NCBI GenBank assembly: GCA_030041985.1
Contig: JASIAM010000207.1
Coordinates: 1-37,506 of the forward strand
Reading direction: 5' to 3'
Length of the DNA stretch: 37,506 nucleotides
DNA from: Bryobacteraceae bacterium
Lineage (GTDB): Bacteria; Acidobacteriota; Terriglobia; Bryobacterales; Bryobacteraceae
This document shows, piece by piece, positions 1 to 6,987 of this stretch. Each line of letters opens with the position of its first letter. Position 1 is the first letter of the stretch. The translations under genes were made by a program, and so were the position numbers. The notes beneath the pieces are model-generated. The model did no database searches, was not told where the DNA came from, and worked only from the letters and a program-made list of their open reading frames with translations.

Positions 1-86
1 CCGATAAAGAGGTTGCCGCAATCCGACTGGAGCGAGATCCGTTCCATGGCGAATGGAACTACACCATCCTTCCGCGCCCCGTGTGA
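1..86 (+). CDS. 3' end of a transposase, probably ISAzo13-like (partial)
   Basis: An open frame enters from the left edge and stops at the TGA at 84-86. Its last 27 residues include the string FHGEWNYTI followed by PRPV. A WNYTI-type tail just before the stop is, from memory, typical of ISAzo13-family DDE transposases; that recall is the only basis for the family name. No catalytic residues lie inside the window, so activity cannot be judged. The gene is followed at once by the integrase cluster, which fits a mobile-element setting. It could instead be the end of another protein that happens to share this tail. Confidence 0.4.
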   Translation, partial: DKEVAAIRLERDPFHGEWNYTILPRPV

Positions 87-134
87 ATGTCCTATTTATT
101 TTGTGACATATCCTTAGTACTTAGGGGGTGTTTT

Positions 135-614
135 GTGTCCGGCGGACATGATGGGGAGAACTCGGCCAACTGGGTCATCCAAGCGCGAAGCCGCCTCGCG
201 CTGCGCCGCGCGGAAAAACCCACGACCAAAGCGGCGCAGATTCGAGCGCTCTGGCCGGACATTGAAGCTGCTCTTGCGGTGGGGCAGAGCATGAAAACAA
301 TTTGTGCTTGGCTGGCGCAGGATGCCGGCATCACGCTCGGCGTTACCAGCCTCACCTCATACGTGAGTCGCATCCGACGCCGAGAAGAGCCAAGCCGGTG
401 TAGGCGTGATCTACAGCCCGCCTCGGACCTGACATTGGTGGACGTGCGATCACCGGCACTTCCCGAGCGTAGCGCGATCGTGAAGAGCCCGCCAATATCG
501 TACGCGGTATCCGAGCGCCATGACCCGCTCGCCAACCTGCGTGCGAGCCAGGCGAAGAATCCTGGATTCCGTTACCGCCCTGCGACTGCGGAAGACGAGA
601 AGGACCTCATTTGA
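135..614 (+). CDS. Uncharacterised small basic protein of the integrated element
   Basis: This gene encodes 159 residues if translation starts at GTG 135, which has a strong AGGGGG ribosome-binding site at 123-128 with 6-base spacing. An upstream in-frame ATG at 87 sits directly after the transposase stop with no such site. The middle of the protein reads KAAQIRALWPDIEAAL followed by a helical stretch and a SYVSRIRRR segment. This layout resembles short helical DNA-binding proteins carried by plasmids and islands in Proteobacteria, but I cannot assign a named family. The stop overlaps the TTG start of the next gene, so the two are translationally coupled. Its place beside an excisionase-like gene and an integrase suggests a role in the element's maintenance or transfer; this is inference. 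Confidence 0.6.
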   Translation: MSGGHDGENSANWVIQARSRLALRRAEKPTTKAAQIRALWPDIEAALAVGQSMKTICAWLAQDAGITLGVTSLTSYVSRIRRREEPSRCRRDLQPASDLTLVDVRSPALPERSAIVKSPPISYAVSERHDPLANLRASQAKNPGFRYRPATAEDEKDLI

Positions 615-877
615 GCGCCATGCGGAATACTGCCGCGACGGCTTTTGAATCGGACGCAATAGTCCGGCCGACTGTGCCAGCTCAACCCGAACCCCTGTTG
701 ACGATCAACGAGGTTGCCGCGTGGCTCGGCGTCAGCAAGGCATGGGTGTACGACCACTCGACACGAAAGAAGCCATACCTCCCTTGCGTCCGATTCGGAG
801 AATTGACCAGATTCCGGCGCGGCGAAATCGAACGCTTTATTCAGGAGCACGTGAAAACAGATGGATCGGCTGGATGA
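611..877 (+). CDS. Excisionase-like helix-turn-helix DNA-binding protein
   Basis: An 88-residue protein with a MerR/HTH_17 (AlpA or Xis-like) helix-turn-helix: TINEVAAWLGVSKAWVYDHS, then a wing around CVRFGELTRFRRGEIERFI. Such proteins bind att or promoter DNA and steer integrase toward excision, or regulate it. TTG 611 is preferred because GAGAAGGA at 597-604 is spaced 6 bases from it; ATG 620 would be too far. The start overlaps the previous stop (TTGA) and the end overlaps the integrase start, so three genes are read as one coupled unit. The first 25 or so residues are low-complexity and probably unstructured. The HTH call is firm; the excisionase role is inferred from position. Confidence 0.75.
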   Translation: MSAMRNTAATAFESDAIVRPTVPAQPEPLLTINEVAAWLGVSKAWVYDHSTRKKPYLPCVRFGELTRFRRGEIERFIQEHVKTDGSAG

Positions 878-2063
878 GTCCGCGGTAAAATCGATCCTGT
901 CGGCGGGGCGTCACATGGGTCGTGACCGATACCAGGAAGGCCGGCTTGTTCTGGTCGGCAAGCACATCAAGAAATGGCGTGGCCATTTCTACGTCTACCA
1001 GAAACAGGCCGACGGTTCTGAGGTTCGACGACACCGCAACATTCCTCTCGGCCTCAAATCGGAGACGGATAAAGGCGAGGCCAAAGCCAAGTTGCGCGAG
1101 ATCATCGCACGCGAGACCAAAGATGTCGCGCCGGCACCTGTCAACGTCACACTTCGCTGGTTCTACGAAAACCGCTTCCTGCCACAGAAAGAGCAGCAAT
1201 GGAAGGTCACGTCGCGGCCCAAGACGAAGCGCTTCATCGAGAACTACCTGCTCAAGCGATTCGGAGACACGCTCCTCGGCGAGCTGGACAAGTTCACGCT
1301 GCAGACGTATCTCAACGAGATGGCGCCGCGATACTCGAAGAGCGTTCTTTCCAAAATCCGCGTGTACTTCAATTCAATCCTCGATGAAGCGGTCGAATTG
1401 GAAATGCTCCCGAAGAATCCGGCTGGCAAGCTCGCGGTACCGAAGTCCGGAAAGCGCAGGGCAACCAAGCACCTCACGCCTGAAGAGATTCCCCAAATCC
1501 TCTTCCACCTGAGCGACCGCGACCGGCTCATTGTCCGCATGTTCCTTGTGCTCGGGCTGCGGCCCGGCGAGATGTTCGCGCTTCGGTGGAATGACAAGCA
1601 GGGAAACAGCCTCCGGATCGACAGCAGCATCACGGACGGCATGGAAGTCGAGACCAAAACCGAAGGCAGCGACTCCTTCGTCTGGATTCCTGCGTCGATT
1701 GACACCGAATTGGAATTCTGGCGAGGTGCCGCGACCAACGCAACGCCGGACACGTTCATCTTCCCGTCAAGCCGCGGCACCGCGATCAACACGAACAACT
1801 TTCTGTTCCGTGTTCTGAAGGAAGCCGGCCGCAATGCCGGAATCGAAGGCGTGACGCACCAGATGCTCCGCCGAACGTGCTCGACGTACATGGCGCAGAT
1901 CACCAGCGTCAAGGACGTGCAGGCCCACCTGAGACACACGAACGCCAAGACCACGCTGGAGCACTACATCAAATCGGTGCCTGAGAGCGTCCGCGTCGCC
2001 GTCGAATCCTTGGATCAGTTGTTGAAGAAGAAGCCGAGCGGTTCAGAAAAGCCAGCTAATTGA
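861..2063 (+). CDS. Tyrosine recombinase / site-specific integrase
   Basis: A 400-residue phage-type integrase. The N-terminal arm-binding region is about residues 30-90, the core-binding SAM-like domain about 95-190 (QTYLNEMAPRYSKSVLSKIR), and the catalytic domain about 205-380. Catalytic residues visible are Arg234 in GLRPGEMFALRW, Arg337 in HQMLRRTCST, His359 in HLRHTNAKTT and the nucleophile Tyr369 in LEHYIK. In the HxLRR box the usual histidine position is Gln334, with a histidine one place earlier; as I recall, related integrases with an MRRT or LRRT box show the same change. It cuts and rejoins DNA at att sites. The gene reads toward the 3' end of tRNA-Thr only 52 bases away, the usual geometry for an element integrated in a tRNA gene. 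It looks intact. Confidence 0.93.
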   Translation: MDRLDESAVKSILSAGRHMGRDRYQEGRLVLVGKHIKKWRGHFYVYQKQADGSEVRRHRNIPLGLKSETDKGEAKAKLREIIARETKDVAPAPVNVTLRWFYENRFLPQKEQQWKVTSRPKTKRFIENYLLKRFGDTLLGELDKFTLQTYLNEMAPRYSKSVLSKIRVYFNSILDEAVELEMLPKNPAGKLAVPKSGKRRATKHLTPEEIPQILFHLSDRDRLIVRMFLVLGLRPGEMFALRWNDKQGNSLRIDSSITDGMEVETKTEGSDSFVWIPASIDTELEFWRGAATNATPDTFIFPSSRGTAINTNNFLFRVLKEAGRNAGIEGVTHQMLRRTCSTYMAQITSVKDVQAHLRHTNAKTTLEHYIKSVPESVRVAVESLDQLLKKKPSGSEKPAN

Positions 2064-2119
2064 ACCTAATTGAACCCAACTCGACTACGGGACAGCGTGG
2101 AAGTGATTGATTAGATGGA
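2064..2119. other. Probable integration boundary (att) at the tRNA-Thr 3' end
   Basis: The integrase stop is at 2063 and the CCA end of tRNA-Thr is at 2116. Tyrosine integrases commonly recombine within the 3' part of tRNA genes, leaving the integrase beside the restored tRNA. The short gap carries a tandem AATTGAACC(T/C) repeat at about 2058-2079. The second att copy lies outside the window, so the core sequence cannot be defined here. Confidence 0.45.
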
Positions 2120-2191
2120 GCCACCCGCCGGGGTTGAACCGGCGACCTGCTGATTACGAATCAGCCGCTCTACCAACTGAGCTAGGGTGGC
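2116..2191 (-). tRNA. tRNA-Thr (anticodon CGT)
   Basis: Read on the minus strand, the 76-base gene folds as a full cloverleaf. The 7-bp acceptor stem pairs GCCACCC with GGGTGGC, the D arm contains AGTTGGTAGA, the anticodon loop is TTCGTAA on a GCTGA/TCAGC stem, and the T arm is GCCGG-TTCAACC-CCGGC. The anticodon CGT reads ACG (threonine). The 3' CCA is encoded. It is the likely target of the neighbouring integrase, whose gene abuts its 3' end. Confidence 0.96.
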
Positions 2192-2260
2192 CCGCCTCCG
2201 TAATTTTAGCATCGCCTTTTGGCCTTTCGCCTGAGTGAGTAGCCCGGCTGCGTTCTATCA

Positions 2261-4150
2261 TTGAAAGTGTCGGACCTTCACGCGGCCCTCAAGCGCCATT
2301 GGGGCTACGATTCCTTCCGCCCCTTGCAGGAACGCATTATCCAGAGCCTCATGGCGGGCAGCGACGTGGCCGTTGTCATGCCTACGGGCGGCGGCAAGTC
2401 GCTCTGCTACCAATTGCCGGCGCTAGTGCTGGGAAAAACCGTGGTGGTGGTCTCACCCTTGATCGCACTGATGCAGGACCAGGTGGCACAGCTTCGAGAC
2501 ATGGGGATCCCGGCCGCGGTCCTGAATAGCACGCAGGCCTCCGACGAACAGCGGGCCGTAATGCGCGCCGCGGTCCAGGGGGCTTTCCGGCTGATCTACC
2601 TATCGCCTGAGCGCCTCGCGCGCGCGGACACGGTGAACTGGCTTCGCCAGGTTCCCTTGGTGTGCTTCGCCATTGATGAAGCGCACTGCATTTCCGAGTG
2701 GGGCCACGAATTCCGGCCCGAATACCGGCAGCTCAGCGCGCTCCGCCAGCATTTCCCGGATAAGCCCATCGCGGCTTTCACGGCGAGCGCAACCCAACGA
2801 GTCCGCCACGATATTTTGCAGCAACTGCAGCTTCGCGATCCGCACAAATACATCGCTAGTTTTCATCGCGCCAACCTGCGGTATATCGTGCGCGAATGCG
2901 ATAGTCAAAGCCACCCACGGCTGCTTCTCGCGGCACTGCAGGCCTATGGGGGCGAAAGCGTCATCGTATACGCACCGACCATTGCTAGCGTGGAAGACAC
3001 TGTGGATCGTCTGGCAACCAAGCACATCGCGGCCGTCCCGTACCACGGCCAAATGGATACCGCCACCAGGCGTCGCAATCAGGAACTGTGGATGAATGAT
3101 GAGGTTCGCGTGCTGGTAGGGACCGTCGCCTTTGGCCTCGGAATCAACAAACCCGCCGTGCGCGCGGTGATACACACCTCTCTGCCGAAATCCGTCGAGC
3201 AGTATTATCAGGAGGCGGGCCGCGCCGGCCGCGATGGGCAGCTCGCTGATTGCGTGCTCCTGTGGCAACCGAAGGATGCTGGCCTGCTCGCGTTTTTCAT
3301 CGAAAAGCTCGGCGATTTAGCCGAACGGGAGAGGGCTTGGCAGCGCTACCATACTATTCGCCGTTTTGCGGAGAGCGCCCGCTGCCGCCATCTGGAAATC
3401 TGTCTTCACTTCGGGCAGGTCCCCAAATGGCAGAGCTGCGGTATGTGCGATGTCTGCGGCAATCTTCCCCAATGGCTGGAGGCGCCCGCAACGGCCGCTG
3501 AACCCAAGACGAAGGAACGCGCCAAAGCTGTAGCGGCTGAGCGCGAGAGCGCCTCGAAACCTGCGCCAGCCGTCAACGCCAAGCCTCTGCCTGCTTCCGG
3601 CGAGCTGCTCGATTATTTCAAGCAATGGCGGACCCAAACCGCGCAGCGTGCCGCTGTTCCGGCCTTCGTCGTGCTTAGCGATGCGGCGCTCGAAGATCTC
3701 TGCCGCAAGCGCCCCACAAATCTGCGTGAGTTGCTCCGGGTTACCGGCATCGGAGAACGAAAGGCGGAATTATACGGAGCCGAGATCTTCGGCTGCTTTG
3801 AGGCCTTCGGCCGTGGTGAGCGGGCCGCCGCTCGCGAATCGCGCACAGTCTCACCCGCCGAGGAAACCATGCGTCTGCTCGCGGACGGCAAGAGCTTCGC
3901 TGAGATTGCGCAGATCCGGGGCCGCCAGCTTTCTACCGTGGTCAATATGGTGGCCGATTTGATTGAGAAGGGACGCCTCGAATATCGTACCAGGTGGGTC
4001 GGCGAAGAGAACCACCAGCGAATTGTTGAAGCGGTCGACAGGCTTGGCTCGCAATGGCTGAAACCGTTACGGGAAGCTCTACCACCGGAAATCAGCTATG
4101 AGCAGATCCGGCTGGTTGTAGCATACAAACGTATTGCACCACAGGAATAG
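2261..4150 (+). CDS. recQ: RecQ-family ATP-dependent DNA helicase
   Basis: A 629-residue superfamily 2 helicase that unwinds DNA 3' to 5' during recombination and fork repair. Visible motifs: Walker A PTGGGKS at 41-47, DEAH at 139-142, SAT at 176-178, and motif VI QEAGRAGRDG at 317-326. A cysteine set (C375, C381, C393, C396, C399) marks the RecQ zinc-binding subdomain. A linker rich in Ala, Lys and Glu follows, then an HRDC domain at about 447-516 (LLRVTGIGERKAELYG) and a C-terminal helix-turn-helix-like region at about 530-600 (SFAEIAQIRGRQLSTVVNMV). The winged-helix RQC domain usually between zinc and HRDC is not evident. Length is close to E. coli RecQ. The start used is TTG 2261; GTG 2267 is an alternative, and neither has a clear ribosome-binding site. 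Confidence 0.92.
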   Translation: MKVSDLHAALKRHWGYDSFRPLQERIIQSLMAGSDVAVVMPTGGGKSLCYQLPALVLGKTVVVVSPLIALMQDQVAQLRDMGIPAAVLNSTQASDEQRAVMRAAVQGAFRLIYLSPERLARADTVNWLRQVPLVCFAIDEAHCISEWGHEFRPEYRQLSALRQHFPDKPIAAFTASATQRVRHDILQQLQLRDPHKYIASFHRANLRYIVRECDSQSHPRLLLAALQAYGGESVIVYAPTIASVEDTVDRLATKHIAAVPYHGQMDTATRRRNQELWMNDEVRVLVGTVAFGLGINKPAVRAVIHTSLPKSVEQYYQEAGRAGRDGQLADCVLLWQPKDAGLLAFFIEKLGDLAERERAWQRYHTIRRFAESARCRHLEICLHFGQVPKWQSCGMCDVCGNLPQWLEAPATAAEPKTKERAKAVAAERESASKPAPAVNAKPLPASGELLDYFKQWRTQTAQRAAVPAFVVLSDAALEDLCRKRPTNLRELLRVTGIGERKAELYGAEIFGCFEAFGRGERAAARESRTVSPAEETMRLLADGKSFAEIAQIRGRQLSTVVNMVADLIEKGRLEYRTRWVGEENHQRIVEAVDRLGSQWLKPLREALPPEISYEQIRLVVAYKRIAPQE

Positions 4151-4205
4151 CGAACGGGCGCCTCGCGCGGCACTCGTCCTGGTATGGTGTGAAGGGGGCT
4201 TGCTT

Positions 4206-4679
4206 ATGAATCCTCAGGGCGGTTTGGCTTCGCTGTACGAGCATGATTTTTACGCATGGACGCAACGGGCGAGCGAACTGCTGCGCAGAGGCTGCTTCGC
4301 GGAAGCGGATATCGAGCATGTTGCGGAGGAAATCCAAGATATGGGGCTGGAACGCAAGCATGCTCTGAAGAGCCAGACACGGCGGCTGATTTTGCATTTG
4401 CTCAAGTGGCAATTTCAGCCGCAAAGCCGGAGCATGAGTTGGCTGGAAAGTATCGGAAATGCCCGAGATGAGGTCATCGATGTTTTGGAACAGAATCCCA
4501 GTCTGAAGCCGTTGACTCCTGGCTTGCCGGATGAGGTTTATGCTCGAGCGGTGAAGACGGCAGTGCGGGAGACGAGATTCAAGGGAGACCCCTTTCCGGA
4601 AACCTGTCCCTACACTTTCGAGCAGATCATGGATGACGATTTCCTGCCGGGAGATCCCCTGCCGGACCCGCGCGAGTAG
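4206..4679 (+). CDS. DUF29 family protein
   Basis: A 157-residue helical protein with the DUF29 pattern: LYEHDFYAWTQRASELLR at the start, DIEHVAEEIQDMG in the middle, then RLILHLLKWQFQP and the C-terminal FPETCPYTFEQIMDDDFLP. DUF29 proteins are common in Cyanobacteria and other environmental bacteria, often in many copies per genome; their function is unknown. ATG 4206 is preferred over the upstream ATG 4134 because a GAAGGGGG ribosome-binding site lies about 8 bases before it and family similarity begins there. It converges on cysE with a single base between the two stop codons. Confidence 0.85.
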   Translation: MNPQGGLASLYEHDFYAWTQRASELLRRGCFAEADIEHVAEEIQDMGLERKHALKSQTRRLILHLLKWQFQPQSRSMSWLESIGNARDEVIDVLEQNPSLKPLTPGLPDEVYARAVKTAVRETRFKGDPFPETCPYTFEQIMDDDFLPGDPLPDPRE

Positions 4680-4680
4680 C

Positions 4681-5358
4681 CTAATTGGCCGATCGTTCGC
4701 GCTCGCCTTGCCGCTGTTCGGCATCGTGCTCCGCAATGATTTTGCGCAGCATGGCTTCGAGTTCGGCCACGCGATGAGTGAGGTCTTCCAGGGCTTGGCC
4801 TTCGGGATCGGGCAGTTTGCCGTGTTCGAGGACTCCGTTTTCGTCGCGCAGGCGCACTACGCGCCCGGGCACGCCGACCACCGTGGAATTATCCGGGACG
4901 GGATGCACCACCACGGATCCGGCGCCGATGCGTACGTGGTTTCCAATGCGGATATTGCCTAAGACTTTGGCGCCGGTGCCCACCACCACGTGGTTGCCCA
5001 AGGTGGGATGGCGCTTGCCGGTTTCGTTGCCTGTACCGCCGAGCGTCACACCCTGGTACAACAGCACGTCGTCGCCGATTTCCGTGGTCTCTCCAATGAC
5101 CACGCCCATGCCGTGATCAATGAAAAAGCGGCGGCCGATGGTAGCGCCGGGATGAATCTCGATTCCTGTGAAAAAGCGGCTGATCTGGGAAATGAGGCGC
5201 GGCGCCAGAGGCACGCCCCAGCGGTACAGTTCGTGAGCCAGGCGGTGCGCCAGGATGGCCTGAAAACCGGGATAGCAGAAGAAGATCTCGACGACGCTCT
5301 TGGCGGCCGGATCTTCCCGAAATATGGTTTCGAATTGTTCCCGGATGGCTCGAAACAT
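4681..5358 (-). CDS. cysE: Serine O-acetyltransferase
   Basis: A 225-residue enzyme that transfers acetyl from acetyl-CoA to L-serine, the first committed step of cysteine synthesis in the cytoplasm. An N-terminal helical part (about 1-60) leads into a left-handed beta-helix of hexapeptide repeats (about 65-175). Signature segments include [32 protein letters not shown] and the PGRVV turn. It is the short form, without the longer N-terminal domain of E. coli CysE, similar to EpsC/NifP-type proteins. The C-terminal tail after about 180 is charged and probably coiled-coil. It follows nuoI by 55 bases on the same strand, so the two may share a transcript. Confidence 0.94.
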   Translation of the reverse strand: MFRAIREQFETIFREDPAAKSVVEIFFCYPGFQAILAHRLAHELYRWGVPLAPRLISQISRFFTGIEIHPGATIGRRFFIDHGMGVVIGETTEIGDDVLLYQGVTLGGTGNETGKRHPTLGNHVVVGTGAKVLGNIRIGNHVRIGAGSVVVHPVPDNSTVVGVPGRVVRLRDENGVLEHGKLPDPEGQALEDLTHRVAELEAMLRKIIAEHDAEQRQGERERSAN

Positions 5359-5413
5359 GTGGTTCTGCCCGAGAAACGTTACAGGCTCGTTTTGTTAGAT
5401 GCGCGCGCCCCGG

Positions 5414-5911
5414 TCAGTGGGCGGCAGCTTCTTCGGTGACTACTGGGGGTTTGGCGCCAGGCGGTATAGGCGCGAGCATGTCTTCTTTGCGCTTGATCAG
5501 GGTGGACGTATTATAGCTGGCTACTTCAAATCCGTGACCATGGGTGATGGCGTCGGTAGGACATGCTTCGACGCAATACCCGCAAAAGATACAGCGGTTG
5601 TAATCGATATTGTAAACTTTGGCGTAGCGTTCGCCGCCCGAGATGCGGACGGTATCCGTATTCTCCGCAGCCTCGATATAAATACAATCGGCGGGACAGG
5701 CGGCCGCGCACAAAAAGCAGGCGACACACTTTTCCAAGCCATTTTCATCGCGCTGCAGGACATGCGCGCCGCGGTAGCGCTCCTCGAATTTCGGCGGCTC
5801 CTCGGGATAGAACTCGGTCACCGTGGGAGACATCATCTCCTTCAAAGTGACGCCCATCCCCTTGACGATGGCAGACGCCGCACCCAAAACAGTAATGTTC
5901 TTATTGGCCAT
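5414..5911 (-). CDS. nuoI: NADH-quinone oxidoreductase subunit I (NuoI-like 2[4Fe-4S] ferredoxin)
   Basis: A 165-residue protein with two 4Fe-4S binding motifs: C62, C65, C68, C72 (CVACFLCAAAC) and C107, C110, C113, C117 (CIFCGYCVEAC). The motif before and between them (RYRGAHVLQRDENGLEKCVAC) is that of complex I subunit NuoI, which passes electrons from the peripheral arm toward quinone at the membrane. No other nuo gene lies in the window, so this copy is separated from a complete nuo operon. It sits between a thioredoxin-like gene (55 bases upstream) and cysE. It could be the sole NuoI encoded apart from the operon, or a second copy; the window cannot tell. Confidence 0.9.
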   Translation of the reverse strand: MANKNITVLGAASAIVKGMGVTLKEMMSPTVTEFYPEEPPKFEERYRGAHVLQRDENGLEKCVACFLCAAACPADCIYIEAAENTDTVRISGGERYAKVYNIDYNRCIFCGYCVEACPTDAITHGHGFEVASYNTSTLIKRKEDMLAPIPPGAKPPVVTEEAAAH

Positions 5912-5966
5912 GCCGTTCGCTCTTTATTCTACCTTGACTCCGCACGGAAGCCTAATTCAGGGAACC

Positions 5967-6452
5967 TCAACCAGCTTTCGCTTCGGGGACCGGCTCCTCG
6001 GCGCGGAAGGGATTCACGCCAGCAAGTGCACCCAGCTCGGCGATCTCGCTTTTGCGCCATCCTTCCATCACGCGCGAAATCGAGCGATCGGTATCGATCA
6101 GAAACATGGTGGGCACAGAGGAGATGCCAAAGGCATTGCTAACCACGTAGCGGGATTGTGAGGAATCGAGCAGCGTGGGAAGGGTAATTCCGAAGCGCCG
6201 ATTGAATTCGCGCGTGTCGCGGCTGCCGTTTTGCGAAACACCGTAAATCGCGAGCCTTCCGGAGGACTGGATGCGCTGGAGAATAGGCAGCGTCATCTGG
6301 CAGACAGGACAGGTTACTTTGAAGAACGCGAGCAAGGCAGGTCCGTCGGCCACAATCTCACCAAGCTCTCGCTCGCCGCCGTCGAGGAGTGGCAGGCGAA
6401 ACGCGGATGCTCGGGCTCCTGCTTCCAGAAGTTTGCGCTGCTTCCCAAACAT
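5967..6452 (-). CDS. Thioredoxin-fold redox protein (TlpA/AhpC-TSA type)
   Basis: A 161-residue thioredoxin-fold protein with a CPVC redox motif at residues 48-51 inside LAFFKVTCPVCQ and the cis-Pro segment ISSVPTMFLID. This arrangement is that of TlpA/ResA-like thiol-disulfide proteins and peroxiredoxin relatives. No clear signal peptide is present, so a cytoplasmic place is more likely than a periplasmic one. The start lies 9 bases after the STAS-domain gene stop, so the two are co-transcribed. The substrate is unknown. A C-terminal tail rich in Glu, Pro and Ala follows the fold. Confidence 0.85.
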   Translation of the reverse strand: MFGKQRKLLEAGARASAFRLPLLDGGERELGEIVADGPALLAFFKVTCPVCQMTLPILQRIQSSGRLAIYGVSQNGSRDTREFNRRFGITLPTLLDSSQSRYVVSNAFGISSVPTMFLIDTDRSISRVMEGWRKSEIAELGALAGVNPFRAEEPVPEAKAG

Positions 6453-6461
6453 TTCTCTTCC

Positions 6462-6866
6462 CTACTGTTCCGGCTTCATGTGCTGCACGAAATTCAGGAT
6501 ATCGAACCGCTGAATTTTCCGGTCGGGGAAATAGCTATTAATGGCGTCCTGCTCATCGGTAAAGATTTCGAAAACAGTGGCCAGTTTGGTCATGACGAGA
6601 AGCTCGATATTGCGGCGGTTGAGATTTAGCAGCTTCATCGCGCCGCCGCGTTTGCGCAGGCTAGTGGAGCACATGACGAGGGCCCCGAGGCCTGTGCTAT
6701 CGATATAGTCGACTTGAGCCAAGTTTAAGACCAGGTTTGGCGTGTCCTGATTGAGGCTTGAGATGTGTTCCCGCAAAGCGGTTGCCTCCTGTCCCACGGT
6801 GATGCGACCCTTCAGGTCGAATATGGCGATGCCTTCCCGCTCCCGCGCATTGATTTCGAGCGACAT
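6462..6866 (-). CDS. STAS-domain protein (anti-sigma-factor antagonist type)
   Basis: A 134-residue single STAS domain, the fold of SpoIIAA/RsbV. The conserved phosphorylation-site loop DSTGLGALV is present with Ser57 as the predicted phospho-acceptor. In the family, the unphosphorylated form binds a serine kinase/anti-sigma factor and frees a sigma factor; other members act in partner-switch signalling without sigma. No kinase or phosphatase partner is adjacent. It is the first gene of a minus-strand run followed by the thioredoxin-like gene, nuoI and cysE. The last 15 or so residues extend past the usual STAS end. Confidence 0.9.
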   Translation of the reverse strand: MSLEINAREREGIAIFDLKGRITVGQEATALREHISSLNQDTPNLVLNLAQVDYIDSTGLGALVMCSTSLRKRGGAMKLLNLNRRNIELLVMTKLATVFEIFTDEQDAINSYFPDRKIQRFDILNFVQHMKPEQ

Positions 6867-6987
6867 GATTGATTATTGTACGCTATGGATACTCACGGAT
6901 AGTTGGAGATGGAGCTTTTAGCTATTAGATATCAGCCGCGCTGATCGCGGCTCCAAAAAACTGATGGCTGAAAGCTTGGCCGCCTTA
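6867..6987. repeat. Intergenic inverted repeat with a strong hairpin
   Basis: The gap between the STAS gene and the secreted-protein gene holds a perfect 7-bp stem, AGCCGCG (6934-6940) and CGCGGCT (6946-6952), with a CTGAT loop. It is flanked by imperfect inverted copies of AGCTTTTAGC-ATTAG and CTGATGGCTGAAAGCT, which resemble the repeats found at 16742-16827 and 34815-34920. No T-run follows the stem on either strand in the position expected of a terminator. Confidence 0.55.

Noticed and set aside
2058-2079. Tandem AATTGAACC repeat as the att core
   Set aside because: It lies outside the tRNA and the second copy of any att site is beyond the window; the repeat alone does not define a core.
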